64,000 nucleotides of DNA from Amphiura filiformis (Eukaryota > Echinodermata > Ophiuroidea > Amphilepidida > Amphiuridae), in contig NW_027305511.1 of NCBI RefSeq assembly GCF_039555335.1, positions 1-64,000 of the forward strand, written 5' to 3'. The translations under genes and the position numbers were made by a program. Of the stretch, positions 47,401-59,763 are shown piece after piece; the stretch's first letter is position 1, and every line of letters starts with the position of its first letter. Below the pieces are notes generated by a model. The model was not told the DNA's origin, searched no databases, and saw only the letters and a program-made list of their open reading frames with translations.

Positions 47401-47613
47401 GCAGCCAAAGTTGAGTTATGGTAATATTTCCCTAACCTTAATATTACCATATTTGACACTATTACACATGGAAGTTTTTCTCACATTTCCTTTGTATCTA
47501 CATAACAACTAATGATACTAGAACATTAGATGAATTCATTATCACGAGTAAAAGTTGAGTTATGGGAGTTTATATTTCCCCTACCCCTTGATATTGTAGG
47601 GACCGTATATTTA

Positions 47614-47884
47614 GGGACCGTTCACAAACACTTGTAAGGGGAGGCTGATGCAAAAAAAAATTGCCCCTCTTAAGGGGGGGGGGGCTGAAAAAAATGACCA
47701 ACAATTTTCCTGGAAAAAATTAGTTTATATGAGTTTCTATGGGGTTGACCCATAATTTTCATATCAAAAAGGGGGCCCTAAAATTTTTGAGGTCTGTAAA
47801 GGGGAGGGGGGGCTGAAAAATTTTTGCGATGAAATTTTTTTGCATCAGGCCCCTCCCCCTTACAAGTGTTTGGTGAACGGTCCC
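47614..47884. mobile_element. MITE with GGGACCGTTCA ends inside the fold-back arm
   Basis: Inverted ends GGGACCGTTCAC and GTGAACGGTCCC, followed inward by AAACACTTGTAAGGGG and its complement. It is 271 bp and inserted in the right arm, so younger than the array. A target duplication is not obvious. Confidence 0.8.
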
Positions 47885-49541
47885 TTCTGACAGTTTCTCT
47901 GTATCTACCTGACAACTAATGATCGCTTTGTTTATAGAAAGTTAGAACAGCCAATCAGATACATTTTGATACCAAGATGAATTCATTTTCATGAGTAAAA
48001 GTTGAGTTATGGCAGTTATAAATTTCCCCTACCCCTTAATATTGTCATTTTACGCTGTTAGACATAGAAAATTTACCTTTTCCTCACAGTTTCTGTATAT
48101 TTGCCTGACAAATAATGGTCGCTTTGCTTTAAAATAATACTAGAAAGCTAGACCAATAACTTGGATATATTTTGATACCAAGATGAATTCAATTTCACGA
48201 GTAAAAGTTGAGTTATGACAGTTTACATTTCCCCTACCCCGTAATATTGTCATCTTCACGCTGTTAGACATAGAAAAGTTACATTTTCCTCACAGTTTCT
48301 GTATATCTGTCTGACAACTAATGGTTGCTTTGCTTTAAAATGATACTAGAAAGTTAGAACAATCACTTAGATACATTTTGATACCAAGATGAATTCATTT
48401 TCATGAGTAAAAGTTGAGTTATGGCAGTTACAAATTTCCCCTACCCCTTAATATTATCATATTTACGCCGTTAGACATAGAAAACGTACCCTTTTCTCAC
48501 AGTTTCTGTGTATCTACCTGACAACTAATGGTCGCTTTGTTTTAAAATAATACTAAAAAGTTAGAACAATCAATTAGATATACATATTGAATTGAATTGA
48601 ATAGAATTAATACCAAGATGAAGTCAATATCATGAGTAAAATATTGAATTCTGATGATTTATTTTCCCCTACCCCTTAATATTTTTCTATGTTATGCTGA
48701 TATACGAGGGAAATCAACATCAGTTTTTGTTGGTTTTTTTTTGGGTTTTTTAAATTTTTTTGTCTTTTTTCCAGTGGTTACTTACGTCCTACACATAAAT
48801 ATTCAAAATATTACATCAATGGAAACTTAACGGATTTTGTAAATGGAAGTTGGTGCAGTGTAGTGACATATTAAGACATGTACACACACATATCCCTCCC
48901 CACATACCCTATGTACACCCAGAACCCCCCACACACACCCCGTCCCACAGACACCCCAACGAACTCATACATAATATAATGATTGGAACTGTTACAATAA
49001 TGTTTCCCTTGATATGCTTAACATTAAAAACAAAATAAAACATTAAAATTTAAATTAAAAAAAATAAAAATGAGAACTGAATCAATTTTGAAAATATAAA
49101 GTGGTATAGTTGTGTGATTTGAGGCTAATGTCAAACTTAACACATATGGTTTTAAAAAATCAGATTACCACTCACTTATGGACTATATACTTCCAAATAT
49201 GCTCAAATGAAACCTGTTTTTGTTTAAAAATAATACTAGAAAGTTAGGAAAATCACTTAGCTACATATTGATACCAAAATAAATTCAAAATCACGAGTGA
49301 AAGTTGAGTTCTTGGAGTTTATATCTCCCCTACCCCTTAATTTTGTCCTATTTTTGTGATTTTATGCGATTATACGTCCATACATAAAATGACCGGTAAA
49401 AAAAAAGTGATACCACAATTTGAGTCCACTACCTACCTAGCAGTGATCTAGAGGGTCCATACTAACTACCTATGGTGTCAAACCTTGTATGTAGTGGAGG
49501 GTGAACGAAGTTATTTTTTTGAGGTTGCTGCTCCTGTACTA

Positions 49542-50003
49542 GTTCGTCCGAAATTGATGCCAGATGTGCCCAGTCATCAACTTCAGCTTCGTTCTACATC
49601 CTTATGCTCGAGGATTGCAAAGCTACTACCAACAAGTATGAAAAACATTGCGCAGACGGTTATCAAGCACCTTCTGAACGTCATAGACTGCATGGAAGAA
49701 AAATCCACATCGAGCTTGAATCGATACTTCAAATCTTGAAAGAAAGTATCACCCTATCCTTCTCAGCGACGCAGAGCCGAAATGCTTTTACTTCGTTTCG
49801 TCAGCAAGACGGTGCATCCTTTAACTCCTGCAAGACGTCCACGGTAATCTTGGGGAGAGAACAACCGACCATGACACTCATCTTCCTAGAATTGCTAAAC
49901 GTCTTTTTCGGAGCCACCAGTACTTCTAAATAGAGGACATATGTTTTGTGTTATATGGTGTTTGCACTTTTTAGTACTATTTTCCACCTTTATGACCCGT
50001 AAT
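49542..50003. repeat. Copy B, sequence right of the fold-back insertion
   Basis: Bases 49542-49614 match 54368-54442 of copy C, completing the duplicated segment. Bases 49645-49720 resemble copy A at 38255-38330. A frame of 109 codons (49604-49933) is open but shows no recognisable domain and is not kept in the other copies. Confidence 0.7.
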
Positions 50004-50287
50004 ATCCGTAATTTGGCTATGTAATTAAATACTTTTACTATAAATTAGTACTACTCCAGCCCCTATATATCACAACTAAACTGTACTTTGCATCGTTTCT
50101 TTGCATTCCCGTTATCATGATTGTCTTTTATTCACAAAGCATGATTTTATTTTCACTCTCCACCTATCCCATAATATCTACATAATTCATTTTAGTTGCT
50201 ATTACACGTTTATATGCCCTTATCCGCACATAAATTTTAATATTTATTTATTTACATTAACTGGCTAAAATACATCAAATAGTTCAT

Positions 50288-50290
50288 ACT

Positions 50291-50334
<44 letters not shown>

Positions 50335-50336
50335 TT

Positions 50337-50424
<88 letters not shown>
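50288..50424. repeat. (CTTT)n microsatellite in copy C
   Basis: About 34 TTTC units, against only about four in copy B near 40942, so it expanded after duplication. Confidence 0.95.
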
Positions 50425-53400
50425 ATGCATATCAAGAGTACATTTTTACAAAGCAATGTAATGCAATTTCACCGCATATAACGAACGCTTTCCAGTGCCT
50501 GCACTGCCAATCTCTTTGCATTACTCGGGTAATTTACGCGTTTTCTATAACGCTTTCTCATGATAAAATGAATCTCCACCACATTTAATTAATTATCTAC
50601 TCTATATCTGAATATTTCCCATGTTACCTAGCCACGCTAGCTCTAACTTTTCTTCAAGACTTCTTACGCTAGCTCTAACTTTTCTTCAAGACTTCTTTTC
50701 ACTGTAAATGTTCTACTACTTTACACTGTATTATCTCTGAGCTTGAAACCGATTCAATGCTTCATTTAATCATTCTCAACTTACTCAATACATGGATCAA
50801 GTATCAATTTATAATTATTTTTGTATTGGAAACTTTCTGCGATTCTGTATCTAGGTACATCGTTGTATGCAGCTCGCACCTATTTGTGTGTATGATTATT
50901 ACTAAGCTTTATTATGATAGTGTATCGGACTTCATTAGAACTGTACTCCGAACCTCAATTTGATTTTCGCCAACTTGAATACTCATCAACATATCACACC
51001 ATGTCCAACTGCTGAATAAACAAGTGACTTGTGACTTGACTTGGGATTTGATGACTTGTGACTCGACTTGCAACTTTTTCAAAATTACTTGAATTACTTG
51101 TGACTTGGACGAAAGGACTTCTGACTTGGACTTGACTTGCACAAAATGAATTGTAACCATATCTGCGTACTAGTCGGAGATTTTGTGCACTATAGACCTT
51201 GCTTTAGACACATGTTAATATAATTTGCATGGCCTGAAGTTGAGTACCCCAATAGGTTAGAGTTAAAGCCATTAGGTACAATCTAATAATATGATATTTT
51301 TTTTTCAAACCTGCATTTTGGCATATTAGTAATGTGTACGCATGTCCCAACTTGCACTTAATTGGAATCAACCAAATTTGTTGTGTTTGTAGGTCAACGG
51401 AGCAAAGTTCGACATAAGTCATAATTCATGATATGACTTTATGTCCTCCCATAGAACTGCATGTTAAACGGTCAAAATAACCAGTAGGGTTTCTTTCACT
51501 TTACCTTGTTATTTCAGCTCAAATGGATAGAAACTCTTCTCGACAATTATTACTAGTAATATTTCAGCATTTTGAGTATAGAATAATAAATTTAAAATTC
51601 GAAGGAAATCGTACATTAAGGCTTTAAATGTTCTTTTTTTGTTGGTTTCAGAAGATTACTAGGTTTGTAACTTCTTTTGATCTTAATGAAAAGGCTGGTT
51701 CTTGTTTCTAATTTTATACCAAATTTGATCAGGTCTATACATTGCTGCTAATTTCTTTCATGATTAATTAAGTTGATTAGGTCCTTGGTTGGAGGAGGTG
51801 TGGACACGGAGCCATACAAACTGTATGAAATGGGTCCAGCACAGATTGATGACATGTTGGTTTTCCCTTTTATGTTGATTTACAAACTAAAATCCATGAT
51901 TATTTAGTACCAAGGTTTATAGGATTCACAATTTCAATTAAATAATTAAGTAGTTTGTGTAATTTTAATTAATTAATTAGACTAACGAGCTGGTTTACGG
52001 GTCAATCCGTGTCTTTTTCCACAGATAAGTCCGAAAATATCAATTTGTACTCTTTCTGGGCTGTTATGATTATTTACTTCAAACAGTTACTACAAGTATT
52101 TTAAGCAGCTAATTATCATTAATTAAGATTTTTGAATAATCAATTAGGTATGATAATAGAAATTATCACCCTGTATACACATAAGCAAGAATCGCACTCT
52201 ATACAAACTATACATTTTCTGGTGGGCTTTTTCAAGCCCTGTTTGATTTCGACCTCCGCAGAATTTGAAAATGATCCTAAAAAGAAATAGGCAATTTAAA
52301 ACTATGATATATGTTCAGTAAAAAGTTAATTGGTACACCCTCTATAATTTCTCACACACCCTGAATATTTATTCCATATGTAGGTTTTTGTAACTCGTGT
52401 TCTTTATGCTTTCCAGCAATGTATACATACCTGTAATTGGCACATACAAATTATAACCATTTATCTCAAAACTGAAATGCATGTCACAAAAGAGGGTTCC
52501 AACTTATAACACATGGGGATACATACATTAGCCGTGGAACAGCAATATAAATAACTGATTTACTGCATATCTTAGCAATAGGCAACAGCACATTATAATA
52601 TAAAACCAATACAGCACCCTCAACATCAATTGGGATGCATTGCTTGAATAGTATAGAGTGCGCTAGAAATAGAAATTTCATCCAGACATAGTACGACTCG
52701 AATGTGTATATTAAGTCAAACTGCTGGGTTGAATGCGCCTTCTGAAGTTGCTAGGGGTCAGACAATATAATGCAAACCTTATTAAACCAACTTTATAAAT
52801 GTTTTTAGTGGGGGGGGGTCTAATATGGTATCTTCATTGATTCCAGTTGAAGAAGTGCCTAAGTCCATTAGTGTTTTTATTATGTAAATCTAATTGCCTA
52901 TTAATTTTAATTGAAAAACACATAAGTAGTGGATATAATATGTATAATTAATAAGATATATTGAAACTGATTTTTAACAAATAAGCTGTTTCAAGGGTAT
53001 GAAAATACTTTACAATGTAATGAAAATTATCTTTGAGATCGTTTACAAAACAATCACTTTTATTAACGCCGCAGCTTAGATACCGTTTTACCATTACTAA
53101 CCCATAGTGTGTTTGCTAATTTAAAATTCATACTCCCCCTGTGGAAGATATTTCCAAAATCTTCCACAGGGTGAATGTAAATTTCTAATAGACGCGTTAA
53201 ACAGCTCCATTTGAATTTCATACACACTCTGAGAAAGATTCAACCTGAACCATCCACTGAGGGAGGGTGCGTTTCAAACAGAGCTACCTAATGTGTTGAT
53301 TTCATTTAAAATTCATACTACCCCTGTGGAAGTTTCTTCCAAAATCTTCCACAGGGGTAGTGTGGATGTTAAATGGAATAGTCCATTGCAAACATGTTTA

Positions 53401-54209
53401 TACCAATTGCATACCAAATGAAAAACCTACTAAGCAGGCCTTTATGCTATGTTATTTTATTACAGGCCTATGTTGCCATTTACAGCAACACAAACCAATA
53501 TCAAGTTTTAACTAGTCTGAATCTTTTATTCATACCTATGGGGTATGGACGTAAGCCCTGTATGAATGTGAAATACATTTTGTTGTTTTGAAAAATCGTG
53601 TCGCTATCCTCCCAAAGTTGTCTAATTTTCCCCCCAAAATGATGCTTTCAAAACAAAGTTGCATTTTTCAACATTAAATGTATAAAACCTAGATAGCTAT
53701 GTTATGATTGATTTAATTGGTTTATTTATCTTTACCTTTCTGTCTCTGATCCCTAAGTTACTCGTGCAACCATCATTCAGTACAAAACAATGATTCGTTG
53801 GAATAAGTTGTGACTTGAATGAGATTTTCTGTCAAATTTTTAATAATAAATTTCGGATTTATATAGCGCCTTTTTTCAGATCTGGAAGATTCAAAGCACG
53901 GTGATGTGGCAACAAGTTGTTTCAAAAGGATAAAAGCACTAGGGATGAAAAATCAGGTTCCACGCATACATTTGACCAACAGGGTGAACATTTACCTGTA
54001 AATGGGTATGCTGAAGCATCTTAATTCAAGCAATCTCTGAAGGTCATTTCTTCTTTTACCTGTACGCTTTTATCCAAGAGAGCTGTCGCGCTACATCGTT
54101 GTAACTGTTTCAGTCTATTATTAACAAGTAAATTCCATCTCTTCTAGCCAACAAAGGAACTAAGCATCACACTACAAACCGTATTTCTCCTACTGTAGTG
54201 ATTTTATAG

Positions 54210-54210
54210 A

Positions 54211-54267
<57 letters not shown>

Positions 54268-54277
54268 GTTATTGTTA

Positions 54278-54316
<39 letters not shown>
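54210..54316. repeat. (ATT)n microsatellite in copy C
   Basis: ATT run interrupted by a few GTT units. Leucine-only frames here are artefacts. Confidence 0.95.
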
Positions 54317-54317
<1 letters not shown>

Positions 54318-54614
54318 GGACAAAGCGGAGTCTTTTCCTGACTAATCTCCGTCTTCATCAACAGCAGGTTCGTCCGAAATTGATGCCAGATGTGCCCAGT
54401 CATCAACTTCAGCCAGGTTCTACATCCTTATGCTCGAGGATTCCAAAAAATTGCCCTCAAAGTCATAATAAGAGTCTAATACAAGAATTAACTGCAGAAA
54501 TTCATACTGTAATAATCTATCTTCATGTATATCCGGTTATTTGAGATAATGACCGCCCCGTTATCTTGCTATATCATGACAACGTCATACGGGAAATTTA
54601 TGGGCGGCCATGAG

Positions 54615-55225
54615 GGCCAAAAGGGTCTCAAAACCACACAAGGGTCTCAAAAGTACAATAAGGTCTCAAAAACACACAAAGGTCTCAGAAATAAACACAC
54701 AACAAGGTCTCAAAAGTATAATAAGGTCTCAAAACACAGAAAGCTCTCAGAAACAAACACACAGTAATGTCTCAATAGCACAATACGGTCTCAAAAACAG
54801 AGAAAGGTCTCAGAAACAAACACACAATAATGTCTCAATAGTATAATAAGGTCTCAAAAACAGGGAAAGGTCTCAAACACAGAGAAAGGTCTCAAAACAG
54901 AGAAAGGTCTCAAAAACAGAGAAAGGTCTCAAATACAGAGAAAGGTCTCAAAAACAGAGAAAGGTCTCAAAAACAGAGAAACGTCTCAAATACATAGAAA
55001 GGTCTCAAAAACAGAGACAGGTCTCAAAAAACAGAGACAGGTCTCAAAAACAGAAAAAGGTCTCAAATATACGTTATGGTCTCAAAAACACGTTATGGTC
55101 TCAAAAACACGTTATGGTCTCAAAAACACGTTATGGTCTCAAAACACGTTATGGTCTCAAAAATACGTTATGGTCTCAAAAACACGTTATGATCTCAAAA
55201 ACACGTCGAGGTCTCAAACCAGGTA
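54615..55225. repeat. Minisatellite with GGTCTCAAAA core
   Basis: About 30 units of 17-25 bp. The first part reads GGTCTCAAAAACAGAGAAA and the later part ATGGTCTCAAAAACACGTT. The core is conserved while spacers vary in blocks, consistent with local unit amplification. Open frames through it are repeat artefacts. Confidence 0.9.
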
Positions 55226-55235
55226 TTACAACTGA

Positions 55236-55556
55236 CCGTTATATGTGCAGTACCGCATGCAGTACTGCACACACCCGCTTGCAGTTCCGCATGCGAAACT
55301 GCACATTCCGTCACGCACATCCGCATGCGGAACTACACATCCCAACTTGCTTTTCCACATGCGGTGATGCACATCGGGATGTACAGTTCCGCATGGGGGA
55401 ACTGCAACATTTCCGCATGACAAACTGCAATACTTTAGTGTATTTCCGCCTGGGAAACTGCAATATGTTTGGTGTATTATCGCACGGGGAACTGCAATAT
55501 GTTTGGTGCATTTCCGCATGGGAAACTGCAATATGTTTGGTGTATTTCCGAATGTG
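55236..55556. repeat. ~39-bp minisatellite, left arm
   Basis: Units of the type AACTGCAATATGTTTGGTGT plus ATTTCCGCATGG, with an older part rich in CCGCATGCGG and TGCACATCC words. The same units occur in inverted orientation at 56955-57235. Confidence 0.85.
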
Positions 55557-55746
55557 ATGTATTAATCAAAATTATGTTGCATTTTTGTGAATGACTATGT
55601 GCTTTGACATGCAGTGAATAGGCCTATGCGTCATTTTAATAGGCATTCCATCATGCTAAATTCTAATACTATGTCGCACTGTCGACACGGGGAAGGGGGA
55701 GTCTAAGTTAGAGTCATTGGGATCTGCTTGGATTGTGTCCCCAGAT

Positions 55747-56092
55747 CAGTGGCGTAGATTTCTTTTTGACATGGGAGGGATGGAGTTGGAAAGATTGTCT
55801 TGAAGTATAGTGAATCCAGCACCTTTTGGCGACAAAAGAAGTTTATGGTACAAATTCGAGCGAAGCGCGCAAAAAATATGGCATAAGTTGAAGATAAACT
55901 GGTGACATATGGTAAAAAAAGTTCAAAAGTTGAATAAATGCGCGCAAATCGCGCAAAATTTGGGTATTTTTAGGTTAAAATTACCAAATAATGAGGTTAA
56001 TTAATAACTCTCAGAAGTAGGCCTACTTTACCTTTTCATTGGGTGGGGGGGCAAGGGTTCAAATTGACCGCCCCCCGCTAGTTACGCCACTG
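55747..56092. mobile_element. CAGTGGCGTA-type element between the minisatellite arms
   Basis: The ends are CAGTGGCGTAGA and AGTTACGCCACTG, with CGCGC words inside. An 8-bp target duplication is not evident at this copy. Confidence 0.72.
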
Positions 56093-56954
56093 GGAACTGC
56101 ACATACACACAAGACGAGATGTACAGTGGGTAAGAGTTTTTATTTTTTATTGTAGTCTCGCTGAGGAGAATAATTAAATGAATGTCGCATGTAATAATTA
56201 CTGTCGCATGTCCGAATGTAGATATGAATTTATTCAATTCAATATTAGGCCTACTATCGTTTTACTTTTCGTTTCATTTGTTGTAATTAAAAGAAAATAT
56301 ATCTTGGAAAGTTTTGTCCGAAAGGCCGGTTTAGTATAGAGGCCTATTATATAAGTATTGAATGAAATTAATTTGTATTAAAATAAATTTTACACGCCTC
56401 TTAATGATGACTATTATAATAATGATCAACTTGACATTGTGTACACATTCTATTATAGTTCTAACGGTTATCGATTACCAATTCACGCATATCTCAAATG
56501 ATGCACATCAATAGCACCGGTGAGATCAGAAAAGGGTCGATGTTTACGGTAATCAGTGGTAATCGTCAGTATGTCTCAATAGCCACTGGTCTTCATATTA
56601 TAAATATGTGTACAAACCATCTAAACCAATAAGTATGATATATTATGACGAGTAATAGAAAACCCCTGAAAAACTTTTTTTCTTTATCTAAAGTCTGGTT
56701 ATTTTCTTTCTTGGCCCAAAGTAGATGACTGACAAAAATTAAGCGATTTCACTCAATTATGCAATTTAGGTATCCAATATGGCCGCTGGAAGGGCGAAAA
56801 TTAGACATTTTTGGGACGTCATTTCTCCTCAACCCTACCACCTACAGAGTTAAAATTTGGCATGTATGCTGTTGAAATGTATTGACTGTTTTAGTTTTTG
56901 CATTTTCAATCACATATTTGCATAATTCTAAAAAAATATTAAGTATGCGCATAG
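56093..56954. other. Non-coding spacer
   Basis: AT-rich unique sequence between the transposon and the right minisatellite arm. No open frame or repeat seen. Confidence 0.5.
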
Positions 56955-57235
56955 CTAATTTTGCATGCGGAAATGACACAAACTAATTGCAGTTCCCCAT
57001 GCGGAAATACACCAAACATATATTGTAGTTCCCCATGCGCAAATACACCAAAAATATTGCAGTTCCCCATGCGGAAATACACCAAAAATATTGCAGTTCA
57101 CCATGCCGAAATACACCAAAAATATTGCAATTCCCCATGCGGAATGCACCAAAAATATTGCAGTTTCCCATGCGGAACTGCACATCCCGACATGCATCAT
57201 CGCATGCGGAAATGCAAGTTGGGATATGTAACAAT
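56955..57235. repeat. ~39-bp minisatellite, right (inverted) arm
   Basis: Seven or so units of CAGTTCCCCATGCGGAAATA plus CACCAAAAATATTG, the reverse complement of the left arm. It abuts the Penelope reading frame directly, so the two together may form an ancestral terminal structure. Confidence 0.85.
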
Positions 57236-58862
57236 TAGTGGGTTTTTAGCGGGTTCGCCGTCGGACAAGTTTAGAACTGTCAAGCTTTCGTCAGGAGTAG
57301 CTCTGACTTCTTCAGCGAGCATTCCGGTCAAAGAGTTAATAGCGGCGACCGAACACGGTTTAAAAGACTTATGTGAAGGTGAAGCCAACCTAGTGCGAAG
57401 TGATGTTCTCAGGGTTCTCAAGAAAGCCAAAGTTCCTCAACCAAATATATCTCGAGAAGAGAGAGAAGCGTTGAATTCACTCAAGAATGATGATTCCATA
57501 ATTGTCCTTCCAGCAAACAAGGGGCGGTCTACCATTGTTATGGACAAAGATAAGTACCAAGAGAAAATGAACAACTTATTGTCTGAAGGCGATACTTATC
57601 AGGTCATGAAGAAAGATCCCACCCTATCTCTTGAACGCAAGATAGGTAAGGCCATCTCTGAGTTGAAGGAACAGAACAAGTTTGATAAGAAAAAGGCATC
57701 ACATTTAACAACTAAGCACACTGTGTCTCCACGTATATATGGTCTACCGAAGATTCACAAAGAAAACATGCCACTTCGAGCTATTGTCAGCTCAATCAAT
57801 TTAGCGAAACACCTAGCGGATATATTGACACTCTTATCAGGGAAAGGCACTTCCTACATCAAGAACTCGCAACATTTTGTTGAAAAGGCAGGGCAAATAC
57901 CCATACAACCAGGTGACTTATTGGTCAGTTTTGATGTGGTATCATTATTCACTAATGTACCAATTGATGATGCTAGTAAGATTATAGGAGATATCTTGCG
58001 TGATGATGATACACTTAAAAACAGAACACGCATGACAAGCGATGAGATCGTAGAACTTATGAAGTTATGCCTCACATCTACGTACGAAATTCTATGAACA
58101 AAAAGAGGGTCAGGCAATGGGTTCACCCCTCTCCCCAATAACATCGAATATCTTCATGGAACACTTTGAAACCAAAGCACTAGATACGTATCCTTTGAAA
58201 CCCGTTGCTTGGTTCAGATTTGTTGATGACACATTCGTTGTCTGGCGACATGGCAAAGACAAACTGGTCAAATTCCTTAATCATCTCAACAATCAACACA
58301 AGTGTATCCAGTTCACCATGGAGATTTAGGAGGCGGGTGGCATACATTTTCTTAATGTCAAAGTGCAGAGATCTGACACTAGCTTGAGTTTCGCCATATA
58401 CCGAAAACCCACTCATACTGATCAATATCTTCATTTTAACTCTAGTCACCATGAATTATGTCTGCCAAGAACAGTGTTGTCAATACGCTGGTTCACAGAG
58501 CACTGGCTCTTGTGATGAATAACATCGAAAAGTCGAACTCAAACACATTGAAAAAGCGTTGAACAAGAATGGCTATCCCTCAAACCTCATACACAAGGCT
58601 ATCAAGAAACAGACAGGAGAACGATCAGAAGAATTGGTGGACGATGAACACAAAGGCGTTACCTTCATGCCATATATCAAAGGTGTATCAGATAAAATCT
58701 GTCGGTTTCTAAACCGTGCAGGGGTCAAAACATTCTACTCTAGGTCGGCCAAATTAAGAGACATCCTAAGCCACCCAAAAGATCCTCTGCCCAAGGATCG
58801 TGCACCATGTGTGTACTCTATATCAGTACCGCAAAAGACAGTGACCGCGAAAGACGGGTGAC
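57236..58862 (+). pseudogene. Penelope-like element reverse transcriptase, broken
   Basis: The first frame (57236-58097) has the PLE block order: VLPANKGRSTIVMDKDKY, RIYGLPKIHKENMPLRAIVS, GKGTSYIKNSQHF and motif A LVSFDVVSLFTNVPID. After a deletion/frameshift near 58090 the next frame gives QKEGQAMGSPLSPI and the catalytic FVDDTFVVW (58215-58245). A TAG at 58327 and another shift near 58460 follow. The frame at 58559-58862 reads LIHKAIKK, YIKGVSDKICRFLNRAGV and KLRDILSHPKDPLP, then VYSI. The GIY-YIG endonuclease expected after VYSI is absent, so the copy is 3'-truncated or endonuclease-less. At least three disabling lesions make it dead. Confidence 0.9.
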
Positions 58863-59185
58863 TGCTAGTAATAAATAAATATGATAAAAATAACCTGCAT
58901 TCATCCTCATACAATCACACCCATACTCACACATAAGCTACTACCGACTCACTCCCTCACTATATGTACCAAATACACTCCACTCACACCTCACTCACAC
59001 ACCCCCACCCCAACTCACCATGCATCATGTCATACCATTTCATGCACTAAACACACATCATTCATACATCTTCCAACAATAAAACGCTATTAAATGATTT
59101 ATATACTAATATAATTAATTTGTTAAAATACATCAAGAAACTATCATCAAGACCACTGTTGCACAATTACAGAAATGTCACAATA
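58863..59185. other. CA-rich tail region after the Penelope remnant
   Basis: CACAC, CTCAC and CACCCC words dominate 58900-59050 (ACTCACACACCCCCACCCC), then AT-rich sequence. Possibly the remnant 3' UTR of the retroelement. No gene. Confidence 0.55.
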
Positions 59186-59455
59186 TAAAATATACAAATG
59201 ATAAATTATTCACAAATATTAAGAAGTAGATTGTTTAAAATGTTTCATATTACACACACTTCTAACATTTTCATCTATCGAGTTCCACAGTTGAGCACCT
59301 CTGTAGCTAAAGCTACGCTTCATATATTCAGTATTTGGCTTATCCATGATAAAACATCTTTATTTCTGGTGTTATAACAAGTTTCCTTTTTAACAAATCT
59401 ATTGCACAGATATTTTGGTGCTTGAATGTTAATAATCTTATGCATTGTAACTGCT

Positions 59456-59760
59456 TCATTTATATATAAACTTGTCTTCAAGATTTTTCCAGTTCAAAAC
59501 ATTTAAAGCTTCTGTACTGGACTCGTATCTACTTACACCTGTAATAATTTTAGCTGCTTTGTTTTGTAAGACTTGGAGTTTATTACCAAGGGTTTTGTTA
59601 CATCTTCCCCAAACAACATTGCAATAGTCAAAATGAGTCGCAACAATGCTTTTATAAAGTAGACACTGATGATGTTTGGGGATCAAATTAGCAGCTCTCC
59701 TTAGAAAATATAAACCGGTTAAAACTTTCTTTCTCACTTGGTCAATCTAATTGTTCCATA
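59456..59760 (-). pseudogene. LINE reverse transcriptase thumb/C-terminal fragment
   Basis: An open frame of 93 codons with KVLTGLYFLRRAANLIP, VATHFDYCNVVWGRCNK and EALNVLNWKNLEDKF, the conserved post-catalytic region of Jockey-superfamily reverse transcriptases. It lacks an authentic start and continues in shifted frames towards 59190. Confidence 0.88.
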
Positions 59761-59763
59761 ATA

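Larger units (their letters stand above)
44697..49541. mobile_element. 4.85-kb fold-back transposon with repeat-array arms
   Basis: Outermost ends TAGTCCAGGAGCAG and CTGCTCCTGTACTA are followed inward by a long near-identical inverted stretch (CACCCTCCACTACATACAAG and complement, GACCCTCTAGATCACTGCTA and complement). The left arm holds nine copies of a unit of about 190-210 bp marked by AAGGGGTAGGGGAAAT (near 44892, 45548, 45752, 45948, 46142, 46350, 46558, 46765, 46973). The right arm holds inverted copies marked CCCCTACCCCTTAAT (near 47579, 48032, 48235, 48440, 48669, 49330). GTT flanks both sides (44694-44696 and 49542-49544). No transposase frame was seen. The architecture resembles FB of flies and TU of sea urchins. 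Confidence 0.85.
50004..54442. repeat. Segmental duplication, copy C (uninterrupted)
   Basis: Direct-orientation partner of copy B. It preserves the empty insertion site CAGCAGGTTCGTCC (54364-54377). It differs by an expanded (CTTT)n tract (50288-50424), a repeated ACGCTAGCTCTAACTTTTCT (near 50635 and 50666) and a longer MITE copy at 53117-53385. Confidence 0.88.

Noticed and set aside
49485-49933. Two overlapping open frames (84 and 109 codons) to the right of the fold-back element
   Set aside because: The first starts inside transposon sequence, the frames are not conserved in copies A or C, and no domain is recognised. They are kept as an unexplained part of the duplication.
54615-55225. 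Regular repeat-spacer pattern resembling a CRISPR array
   Set aside because: Units are only about 20 bp with near-identical spacers, in a eukaryotic intron/repeat context and without cas genes.
54525-55557. Open frames with repeated GLK or ELQY blocks on both strands
   Set aside because: Minisatellite translation artefacts.
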